A stretch of 11,023 nucleotides of DNA from CAYUVV01 sp964461325. Lineage in GTDB: Bacteria; Patescibacteriota; Minisyncoccia; Phycocordibacterales; JACOZG01. Position numbers and translations under genes: made by a program. Numbering within the stretch: position 1 is the stretch's first letter; the number at the start of each line of letters is the position of its first letter. This document shows positions 1 to 4,821 of this stretch, in pieces. The stretch spans positions 1-11,023 of the forward strand of contig CAYWTW010000024.1 of NCBI GenBank assembly GCA_964461325.1, read 5' to 3'. The notes beneath the pieces are model-generated. The model had not been told where the DNA came from. It was given only the letters and a program-made list of their open reading frames with translations, and ran no database searches.

Positions 1-79
1 GGTGGCGGAGTGGTCAATCGCAACAGACTGTAAATCTGTCGCCCTTTGGGCTACGTAGGTTCGAATCCTACCCGGCGCA
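1..79 (+). tRNA. tRNA-Tyr (anticodon GTA), 5' end cut by the window edge
   Basis: A class II tRNA. The D stem is GCG/CGC (5-7 with 19-21), the anticodon stem is ACAGA/TCTGT (23-27 with 35-39), and the loop CTGTAAA carries anticodon GTA at 30-32. The long variable arm has a GCCC/GGGC stem (41-51). The T arm is GTAGG, TTCGAAT, CCTAC (55-71). The 3' acceptor strand CCGGCGC (72-78) implies a 5' strand GCGCCGG, of which only the last GG (1-2) lies in the window, so five bases are missing. The discriminator is A79 and no CCA follows, so a CCA-adding enzyme must finish the tRNA. A36-A37-A38 is the MiaA target context, and miaA is nearby. Confidence 0.95.
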
Positions 80-119
80 TAAATAGTTGTTAACATCCCT
101 GTCTAGGTCAATCATTTGT

Positions 120-153
120 TGTGACAAAATTGACGATCGTCAATTTTGTCACA
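120..153. repeat. 34-bp perfect palindrome between tRNA-Tyr and pheS
   Basis: Seventeen consecutive bases, TGTGACAAAATTGACGA (120-136), are followed at once by their exact reverse complement (137-153) with no spacer. It lies in the 133-base gap between convergent tRNA-Tyr and the PheRS gene. No U-tract follows on either side, so it is not a typical intrinsic terminator, although as a cruciform or RNA hairpin it could end or protect both transcripts. The flank GGGGACAC (155-162) and the lack of a loop resemble REP- or MITE-like repeat units, but that link is inference. A palindromic operator is another option. Confidence 0.85.
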
Positions 154-212
154 CGGGGACACGCGCCTCCAGAGTCTGGTTTTCCAAATTAGTGGAGTTG
201 CTTTATCGGCGT

Positions 213-1370
213 TTACTTCGATCTGATCGTCGCGCCGAATTCGGCCGTTACGGCCGCTTCTAGGGCGTGATGCAGTTTATCTACTTCGGCGTTGGTGAGC
301 GTCCGATCGAGGTGGCGATAGGTGATCCGAAAAGTGTAGCTGGTTTTTTCGGTCCCGAATTTTTTCTCATCTTCGTATTGGTCGAGCAATTTTATCTCTT
401 CAATTAATTCATCGCCGAGAGTTTCCCGAGCCAGTTCGTAATAGCGGTTTAAATTAAACCGTTTTTTCTCCACAACGAAAGAAATATCACGGACGATCGG
501 AGGGTATTTGCTCACCGGTTGGTAAATCGCGTCCAGATTTTTAAATTGCCTAAGAACGCGCGGGTCGGCAGAACGGAGCAGGCGAATGTCGGGAATTTTC
601 ATCTTAATCATCGCCAAACGATCAGCGCCAAAACCGAAAGCCCAGCCACCGTAAATTTTTGGATCAAGACCCAAATTTTTGATTACTGCCGGATGGACGA
701 TGCCCGCGCCCAAAATTTCTACCCAGCGATTGTCCCAAGCAATTTCCATTTCCAAACTCGGGTCGGTGTAGGGGTAGTGCTCGACGTTGAAGCGCCCCTT
801 GATGTCGTTGCCGAATAAAGCGTGGGCGATTTCCCACAGAACGGTTTCTAAATCTTGTTGGCCGATTTTTTTAATTGATTTTTTAGCGAGAAAAAGTCCG
901 TCAATGTGGTGAAGGACGTTAGTGTGTTGCCAGTCAATTTCATCGCGGCGATAGACCGTTCCGTGGCAAAGAACGCCGATTGAGCCCCGCTGTTCCAGTC
1001 GCTCTTTAACTTCCGGAATTTCCAGATAATATTTCCACATCAAGCTGGTGTGTGGGCGCAAAATGTGCGTGGTGTTGGCGTAATAGGTGTCGCTCCGACT
1101 GCGGGCCGGATGATCGGCCGGGAAGTTGAAGAGATCGAAAACGACGGCCGCCGGAATAATCTCCGGCGTGGTGATTAAGTCAAAACTTAGAAAAGACGGG
1201 AGATTAAGAACCCGTTCGGTAATGGCTTTGACCGGACTGCCGGCCTGTCGCGTGAGGTCGGGAAGCGAGAGATAGCGCAAAAGCCGTTGGGCTTCTGTAT
1301 CGTTTCTTTTCGCTAATTCGGCCCGAATTCGATTTTCTTCATTGAGGGGCACGGTGTAGACCTGTCTCAT
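213..1370 (-). CDS. pheS: Phenylalanyl-tRNA synthetase, single-chain mitochondrial type
   Basis: Attaches phenylalanine to tRNA-Phe in the cytoplasm. The 385-residue protein has a class II catalytic core: motif 1 region with HPARSRSDTYY and THILRPHTS (about 87-109), motif 2 with GTVYRRDEIDWQH (137-149), and motif 3 GWAFGFGADRLAM (242-254). The C-terminus (about 285-381, from SKYPPIVRDISF to YRHLDRTLTNAEVDKLHHAL) is a ferredoxin-fold anticodon-binding (FDX-ACB) domain. Bacterial PheS lacks that domain; it normally ends PheT. The domain order, the YRRDxIDxQH motif and the SKYP...DISF junction match human FARS2 as I recall it. The N-terminal coiled coil of bacterial PheS is absent, and no pheT follows. 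The ATG at 1368-1370 precedes the first aligned residues; no Shine-Dalgarno site is visible. The symbol is the nearest bacterial one; the architecture is FARS2-like. Confidence 0.93.
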   Translation of the reverse strand: MRQVYTVPLNEENRIRAELAKRNDTEAQRLLRYLSLPDLTRQAGSPVKAITERVLNLPSFLSFDLITTPEIIPAAVVFDLFNFPADHPARSRSDTYYANTTHILRPHTSLMWKYYLEIPEVKERLEQRGSIGVLCHGTVYRRDEIDWQHTNVLHHIDGLFLAKKSIKKIGQQDLETVLWEIAHALFGNDIKGRFNVEHYPYTDPSLEMEIAWDNRWVEILGAGIVHPAVIKNLGLDPKIYGGWAFGFGADRLAMIKMKIPDIRLLRSADPRVLRQFKNLDAIYQPVSKYPPIVRDISFVVEKKRFNLNRYYELARETLGDELIEEIKLLDQYEDEKKFGTEKTSYTFRITYRHLDRTLTNAEVDKLHHALEAAVTAEFGATIRSK

Positions 1371-1422
1371 GGTTGCTTTTTGAACGCTCTTATATTAGCA
1401 TCTGGGGGCGATAAATTCCATT

Positions 1423-1581
1423 ATGTCTCAAGATCAACTAATCAAATTGGCTTGCGGCCAGTGCCAGCGCACTAATTACTGGAGCCGCAAAAACAAAAAG
1501 CTCGTCACGCGCAAAGTCGAGCTGTCTAAATTTTGCCGTCATTGCCGCGCCCACACCAAGCATAAGGAGGGGAAGAAATAA
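1423..1581 (+). CDS. rpmG: 50S ribosomal protein L33 (bL33)
   Basis: A 52-residue basic protein of the large ribosomal subunit. It starts MSQDQLIKLAC and has the zinc-ribbon pairs C11-x2-C14 and C38-x2-C41, with the L33 features TNYWSRKNKK and LSKFCRHCRAHTKHKE. Length and order fit the family. The ATG has no Shine-Dalgarno site; a weak -10-like GATAAA (1410-1415) lies 7 nt before it, which may mean a leaderless mRNA, but no good -35 is seen. It diverges from the PheRS gene and converges on tRNA-Trp. In many bacteria rpmG, tRNA-Trp and secE-nusG lie together; here tRNA-Trp is on the opposite strand and secE-nusG is absent. Confidence 0.95.
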   Translation: MSQDQLIKLACGQCQRTNYWSRKNKKLVTRKVELSKFCRHCRAHTKHKEGKK

Positions 1582-1590
1582 ATCATTCTG

Positions 1591-1662
1591 CGGGTCCGCC
1601 GCGACTCGAACGCGGAACCTCGGTTTTGGAGACCGATGTTTTACCATTGAAACTACAGACCC
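1591..1662 (-). tRNA. tRNA-Trp (anticodon CCA), intact
   Basis: Read on the minus strand: acceptor GGGTCTG pairs with CGGACCC (one T-G pair), D arm GTTT/AAAC, anticodon stem TCGGT/ACCGA around loop CTCCAAA (anticodon CCA), and T arm CCGCG, TTCGAGT, CGCGG. The discriminator is G (complement of base 1591), the bacterial tRNA-Trp identity base, and CCA is not encoded. A36-A37-A38 makes it a MiaA substrate. Its first ten bases overlap the 3' end of the GIY-YIG gene, which stops with the TAG made of tRNA bases 8-10. Its first 42 bases or so are repeated upstream at 1928-1997. Its promoter appears to lie inside the GIY-YIG coding region. Confidence 0.96.
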
Positions 1663-1922
1663 TCGTTATCTTTTATACTCGACTCTACCCTTTTTATCAA
1701 TCCGTTATAAACAGAACCGCTATGTTTAAGGCCGTACTCTCGTCTTTTTGAATCTTCTCGATCGGCATAGGCCTCATAGTACACTAATTTTAGTGGCCGG
1801 CGTGGTTTGGTTGAAGTTACTCTGCCCCGCGCGTGCTCCTGTAAACGCTTTCTCAAATTATCAGTGCGGCCAATGTATAAACGTTTGTCCTTTTTGCTTT
1901 TCAAAATATAAACGTAGAACAT
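1653..1922 (-). CDS. Small GIY-YIG nuclease-domain protein
   Basis: An 89-residue stand-alone GIY-YIG domain of the short UvrC-like endonuclease type. MFYVYILKSKKDKRLYIG holds the first motif (Y3-V4-Y5) and Y16-I17-G18; RKRLQEH (24-30) supplies the conserved Arg and His region; YYEAY gives the likely metal-binding Glu50. GLKHSGSVYNGLIKRV (64-79) is the C-terminal part of this family. The ATG at 1920-1922 puts the domain at residue 2; an in-frame upstream TTG (2004-2006) would only add translated tRNA and palindrome. No Shine-Dalgarno site is seen. The last ten residues look like a tail that hosts the -10 box of tRNA-Trp, and the stop is within that tRNA. The family often accompanies mobile or repair functions; the role here is unknown. 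Confidence 0.9.
   Translation of the reverse strand: MFYVYILKSKKDKRLYIGRTDNLRKRLQEHARGRVTSTKPRRPLKLVYYEAYADREDSKRREYGLKHSGSVYNGLIKRVESSIKDNEGL
1672..1700 (-). promoter_or_regulatory. Promoter for tRNA-Trp embedded in the GIY-YIG gene
   Basis: On the minus strand, TTGATA (1695-1700), a 17-nt spacer and TATAAA (1672-1677) predict a start near 1665, about 3 nt before the tRNA. It lies over codons for GLIKRVESSIK of the nuclease, so the nuclease gene carries the promoter of the host tRNA. Confidence 0.7.
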
Positions 1923-1927
1923 TATTA

Positions 1928-1997
1928 GGTTTTGGACCCCGTCGCTCGCGAGCGACGGGGTGGAGACCGATGTTTTACCATTGAAACTACAGACCCT
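1928..1997 (-). pseudogene. Partial tRNA-Trp (5' half) interrupted at the anticodon
   Basis: On the minus strand this begins GGGTCTGTAG like the intact gene and is identical through the D arm, 5' anticodon stem and CTCCA. A 24-bp palindrome plus a repeated TCCA follows, then AAACC, and homology ends. There is no T arm or 3' acceptor, so it cannot be a tRNA. Removing the 28-bp insertion gives 42 bases identical to 1622-1663. It lies 74 nt or so upstream of the GIY-YIG start and would form that gene's 5' leader if transcribed from 2007-2035. Confidence 0.9.
1937..1960. repeat. 24-bp perfect palindrome in the anticodon of the tRNA-Trp fragment
   Basis: CCCCGTCGCTCG on the plus strand (1937-1948) is followed directly by its reverse complement (1949-1960). 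TGGA flanks it on both sides (1933-1936 and 1961-1964), whereas the intact tRNA has TGGA once, so it looks like an insertion with a 4-bp target duplication. The duplicated bases include the anticodon CCA on the minus strand. Confidence 0.85.
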
Positions 1998-2006
1998 GAC
2001 CGTCAA

Positions 2007-2035
2007 AATATAACCGATTTAGCGAAGAAAGTCAC
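2007..2035 (-). promoter_or_regulatory. Likely original tRNA-Trp promoter, now before the broken copy
   Basis: On the minus strand GTGACT (2030-2035), a 17-nt spacer and TATATT (2007-2012) predict a start about 4 nt before the tRNA fragment, the same geometry as at the intact gene. The -35 matches the consensus at four of six positions and overlaps the end of miaA. Confidence 0.45.
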
Positions 2036-2924
2036 TGACCAATTTTTTGGCCTCCGTCGTGTTGGAGACCCAGCGCGCGTCGGGAATTTTCCGAAACCAG
2101 GTGAGTTGCCGTCGAGCATAATGCCAAATGGCGAGCTCTAAAATTTCACGCCAAGCCCCGATTTGCGACGCGCCCCGGAAATTATTAGGTTGCCGTTTTA
2201 AAAAATCAGCGACGTAACGATATTCTAATCCTAAATCATTAAGTCGTTGCCACGACAAACCATTTCGTTTTAATTTTATCACCTCTTCAACTAAGCCGTT
2301 TTTTAGGCGTTGTTGCAACCGGCGATTAATTTTTTGTCGCAAAATTCGGGCTGGCGGATTAAGCACTAGATACAAGATTTCAAATTTAGGCCGGCTCCCT
2401 TTGTTTAGGGGTGGTACGCGGCCGAGCGCGCGGACTATTTCCAGGGCGCGAATGAGTCGCCGTGGATTGTGGCGGTCAATGTTTCGAGCTCGTGTCGGAT
2501 CTAAGCGGTTTAGTTGTTCCCATAGATCGTTTGTCGATTGTTTTTCGAGCGCGCGCCGGAGTTTCTGATTCGGTTTAACGTTAGGTAGCGGGGAGTCGTT
2601 GATTAGAGTCTGAATATAAAGACCGGTCCCGCCGCAAATTATGGGTAGCCGGCCGCGGCGGATAATGCCGCGCAGAGCTTTTCGTCCCAGCTGCTGGTAT
2701 CGCGCTACCGTAAATGCGCGTTTCGGGCTCGCGACATCAAGCAGGTGGTGGGGTATGTCTCGCATTTCTTCAGTAGTAATTTTCCCACTGCCAATATCAA
2801 GCCCGCGGTAAATTTGCCGCGAGTCCGCCGAGATTATTTCGCCGTGGTATTTTCTCGCTAACGCCACGGCCAAATTGCTTTTGCCCGAGGCCGTGGGGCC
2901 GGCAATCACGATTATTTTTTCCAT
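2019..2924 (-). CDS. miaA: tRNA dimethylallyltransferase MiaA
   Basis: Transfers the dimethylallyl group of DMAPP to N6 of A37 in tRNAs that read UNN codons, the first step to i6A or ms2i6A. The protein has 301 residues, the usual length. It shows the P-loop GPTASGKS (8-15), ISADSRQIYRGLDIGSGK (substrate-binding DSRQ), PHHLLDV, GGTGLYIQTL, and NPRRLIRALEI before the C-terminal domain. The start codon at 2922-2924 is 8 residues before the P-loop. tRNA-Tyr and tRNA-Trp in this window carry A36-A37-A38 and are expected substrates. It is transcribed toward the GIY-YIG/tRNA-Trp unit and diverges from rpmF across 47 bases. Confidence 0.97.
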   Translation of the reverse strand: MEKIIVIAGPTASGKSNLAVALARKYHGEIISADSRQIYRGLDIGSGKITTEEMRDIPHHLLDVASPKRAFTVARYQQLGRKALRGIIRRGRLPIICGGTGLYIQTLINDSPLPNVKPNQKLRRALEKQSTNDLWEQLNRLDPTRARNIDRHNPRRLIRALEIVRALGRVPPLNKGSRPKFEILYLVLNPPARILRQKINRRLQQRLKNGLVEEVIKLKRNGLSWQRLNDLGLEYRYVADFLKRQPNNFRGASQIGAWREILELAIWHYARRQLTWFRKIPDARWVSNTTEAKKLVSDFLR

Positions 2925-2935
2925 CTTATTCAGGT

Positions 2936-2964
2936 TTGCCCGTTGGACGGCCTAATGCTAGACT
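2936..2964 (+). promoter_or_regulatory. Putative promoter of rpmF
   Basis: TTGCCC (2936-2941), a 17-nt spacer and TAGACT (2959-2964). The -10 ends 7 nt before the rpmF ATG, so transcription would begin at or next to the start codon. Neither hexamer is a close consensus match. Confidence 0.4.
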
Positions 2965-2971
2965 ATTTTTC

Positions 2972-3178
2972 ATGGTTGTACGAATGAGACATACCCGGTC
3001 GCAAACTCGTCAGCGGCGGAGTCATCACGCGTTGGTGGCGGCGCGTTTGGCCCGTTGCGCCAATTGTGGCGCTTGGCGCCGGCGACATCGCGCTTGTACG
3101 GATTGCGGTTTTTACCGTGGTCGGCAGGTGTTGACGGTCAAGGCAAAAGCGGAGAAAAAAAGTCGACCCGGTAAATAA
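2972..3178 (+). CDS. rpmF: 50S ribosomal protein L32 (bL32)
   Basis: A 68-residue zinc-binding protein of the large ribosomal subunit. MVVRMRHTRSQTRQRRSHHAL matches the family's N-terminus (basic, with the RRSHHAL block), and CANCGAWRRRHRACTDCGFYRGRQV is the zinc ribbon with CxxC pairs. The ATG at 2972 aligns with the family start; an in-frame upstream start at 2936 would add 12 unrelated residues and overlap the promoter. No Shine-Dalgarno site precedes it. The C-terminal tail KAKAEKKSRPGK is short and basic. The NusB-Nudix gene follows after 21 bases, so they are probably cotranscribed. Confidence 0.95.
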   Translation: MVVRMRHTRSQTRQRRSHHALVAARLARCANCGAWRRRHRACTDCGFYRGRQVLTVKAKAEKKSRPGK

Positions 3179-3199
3179 AAGTCTTTTTACAAATAATCT

Positions 3200-4105
3200 A
3201 TGGCGAATCGGCATCTATCGCGGAGCGTCGCGATGCAGTCACTTTTTGAGTGGGATTTCCGCGAGTCGGCAGACGTGGAATTGCCAATAATTGTGGCGCG
3301 GAATGTGGCCGAATTCGCGCCCGGTTTGGGCGACCAAAGCTTCGTTGATCAGTTAACCGACGGGGTTTTGGCGCATCGGGCCGAGATCGATGGCATTATC
3401 GAGAAGGCCGCGCCGGAGTGGCCGATTGACCGGATCGCCGTAGTAGACAGGAGTATTTTGCGCCTCGGTTTGTTCGAACTGTTGTTTGGCGATCATGAGG
3501 CGGTGCCGGCGCGAGTGGCGATTAACGAAGCGATTGAGCTGGCCAAAACTTTTGGCGGCGATTCGAGTAGTAAATTCGTGAATGGCGTGTTGGGAACAGT
3601 TTACCGTGAGATGGGTGAGCCAGACCGCGACGAAGTTCCGGCCAAAAAACGCCGCGCCAAAGACTTGCCACCGGAGAGCTGGCCGGTCGAACGCCTGGCC
3701 GGCGCCATGGTTTTTATTCGAGAAGCGGGCGAATTATATTTTGCTTTCGTGCACGATGTTTTTGGCCACTGGACGCTCTCCAAGGGCCACGTTGAAGAAG
3801 CGGAATCGCCGGAACTTGGCGCCGCCCGAGAAGTGCGGGAAGAGCTGTCGCTCGAAGTGAAAATTGTGGGCAAGCTGGGCGATAATGAGTACGTGGCGAA
3901 TGATCCTAAGCGCGGCCAGGTGCGCAAACAAGTCAGTTATTTTTTGGCCGAGGCCCAAGGCGGGCGATCTCAACTGCGATTAAATCAAAAAGAGGGTTTG
4001 GATGACGCGCGTTGGTTTCCTCTCGACGAGCTCGACAGTTTAAAATTGTATGACGACCTCGCGCCGATTGTGACTAAGGGGGCGGAGATGGCGGCTAATT
4101 TATGA
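3200..4105 (+). CDS. nusB: NusB antitermination factor fused to a Nudix hydrolase domain
   Basis: Residues 1-138 are NusB: it opens MANRHLSRSVAMQSLFEWDF and includes EWPIDRIAVVDRSILRLGLFELLF and RVAINEAIELAKTFGGDSSSKFVNGVLG, hallmarks of the helical RNA-binding fold that works with NusE (S10) in rRNA antitermination. A basic linker (139-165) leads to a Nudix domain (about 166-298). Its box reads G196-x5-E202-x7-R210-E211-V212-x-E214-E215, with Ser217 for the usual Gly. WTLSKGHVEEAE resembles dinucleoside-polyphosphate hydrolases, whose substrate here is unknown. NusB is normally about 140 residues, so the fusion is unusual; there is no stop or frameshift between the halves. The stop overlaps the rnc start as ATGA (4102-4105), which indicates translational coupling. 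Confidence 0.93.
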   Translation: MANRHLSRSVAMQSLFEWDFRESADVELPIIVARNVAEFAPGLGDQSFVDQLTDGVLAHRAEIDGIIEKAAPEWPIDRIAVVDRSILRLGLFELLFGDHEAVPARVAINEAIELAKTFGGDSSSKFVNGVLGTVYREMGEPDRDEVPAKKRRAKDLPPESWPVERLAGAMVFIREAGELYFAFVHDVFGHWTLSKGHVEEAESPELGAAREVREELSLEVKIVGKLGDNEYVANDPKRGQVRKQVSYFLAEAQGGRSQLRLNQKEGLDDARWFPLDELDSLKLYDDLAPIVTKGAEMAANL

Positions 4106-4818
4106 CTGATTTAACTAATCAACGCGAACGTCTCGTCGCTTGGGCTACTGAACGCGGTTTGACGTTTATCGATCCGGTTTGGTTGCTTCAAGCTTTTACG
4201 CACCGCTCTTATTTGAATGAGAACCGAGAATCTAAACTTCAGCACAACGAACGACTAGAATTTTTGGGTGACGCGGTGTTGGAGTTGGCGGTAACGGATC
4301 ATCTTTATCGTCTCTTTCCGGCGGCCACGGAGGGCGATCTGACTCGCTATCGCGCGGCGTTGGTGAATACCGAAATTTTGAGCCGGGAAGCCGAACGATT
4401 GGGTTTTAATGATTTACTACTTTTGTCGCGCGGCGAGTCGCAGGCGGTTGGTCGGGGCCGTTTGGCCATTCTCGCGAATACTTTTGAGGCGTTGATTGGT
4501 GCGCTTTACATCGACGGCGGTTATGAGCCGGCGCGGCGATTTGTGGCTCAGATTATTTTTCCACTCTTGTCTGATATCGTGGGAGAGAAGCTCTGGCTTG
4601 ATGCCAAGAGCCGGCTCCAGGAGCAGGCTCAAGACAAGTTGTCTTTAACGCCAACTTATCAGGTGCTGGTGGCGGCTGGACCCGATCATGATAAACGCTT
4701 TACCGTCGGAGTTTATTTTGACGATCAGTTGGTTGCCCGGGGTGAAGGTCAGTCTAAACAAGAGGCCGAGCAGGTCGCCGCCGCGGCCGCGCTGATTGCT
4801 CGCGGCTGGCAGAGTTAA
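4102..4818 (+). CDS. rnc: Ribonuclease III
   Basis: A double-strand-specific endonuclease that matures rRNA precursors and cleaves structured mRNAs. Of its 238 residues, about 1-160 form the catalytic domain, with signature NERLEFLGDAVLELAVTDHLY (acidic metal ligands E and D) and ANTFEALIGALYIDGG, which holds the second acidic set. A C-terminal dsRNA-binding domain (about 168-236) includes SRLQEQAQ and ends GEGQSKQEAEQVAAAAAL. The start overlaps the preceding stop by 4 nt, so translation is probably coupled. The order rnc-smc is shared with Bacillus and many other bacteria. A Nudix domain upstream and RNase R downstream give an RNA-decay context. Confidence 0.97.
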   Translation: MTDLTNQRERLVAWATERGLTFIDPVWLLQAFTHRSYLNENRESKLQHNERLEFLGDAVLELAVTDHLYRLFPAATEGDLTRYRAALVNTEILSREAERLGFNDLLLLSRGESQAVGRGRLAILANTFEALIGALYIDGGYEPARRFVAQIIFPLLSDIVGEKLWLDAKSRLQEQAQDKLSLTPTYQVLVAAGPDHDKRFTVGVYFDDQLVARGEGQSKQEAEQVAAAAALIARGWQS

Positions 4819-4821
4819 ATT

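Larger units (their letters stand above)
1622..1997 (-). mobile_element. Putative GIY-YIG integrative unit in tRNA-Trp, with duplicated tRNA 5' half
   Basis: A 42-bp stretch of tRNA-Trp, from the 5' end to the 3' anticodon stem (1622-1663), occurs again in direct orientation at 1928-1997, where it is split by a 28-bp insertion. Between the copies lies only an 89-codon GIY-YIG gene. The upstream copy keeps a tRNA-like promoter (2007-2035). The downstream copy has a second promoter inside the GIY-YIG gene and joins the sole tRNA 3' half. My inference is that the unit entered the original tRNA-Trp gene and restored it by bringing a new promoter and 5' half, as larger islands do with 3' halves. 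A simple tandem duplication is the alternative. The repeats are directly visible; mobility is not. Confidence 0.6.

Noticed and set aside
169..184. CCAGA-G-TCTGG followed by TTTT as terminator of tRNA-Tyr
   Set aside because: The stem is at most 4-5 bp with almost no loop and a short T run; too weak to call.
1622..1997. Group I intron or split tRNA-Trp with a homing nuclease
   Set aside because: The tRNA at 1591-1662 is complete and uninterrupted, and no intron core is visible between the repeated halves.
1653..2006. 117-residue form of the GIY-YIG protein starting at TTG 2004-2006
   Set aside because: The extra 28 residues translate the tRNA-Trp fragment and the palindrome; the GIY-YIG domain begins at the ATG 1920-1922.
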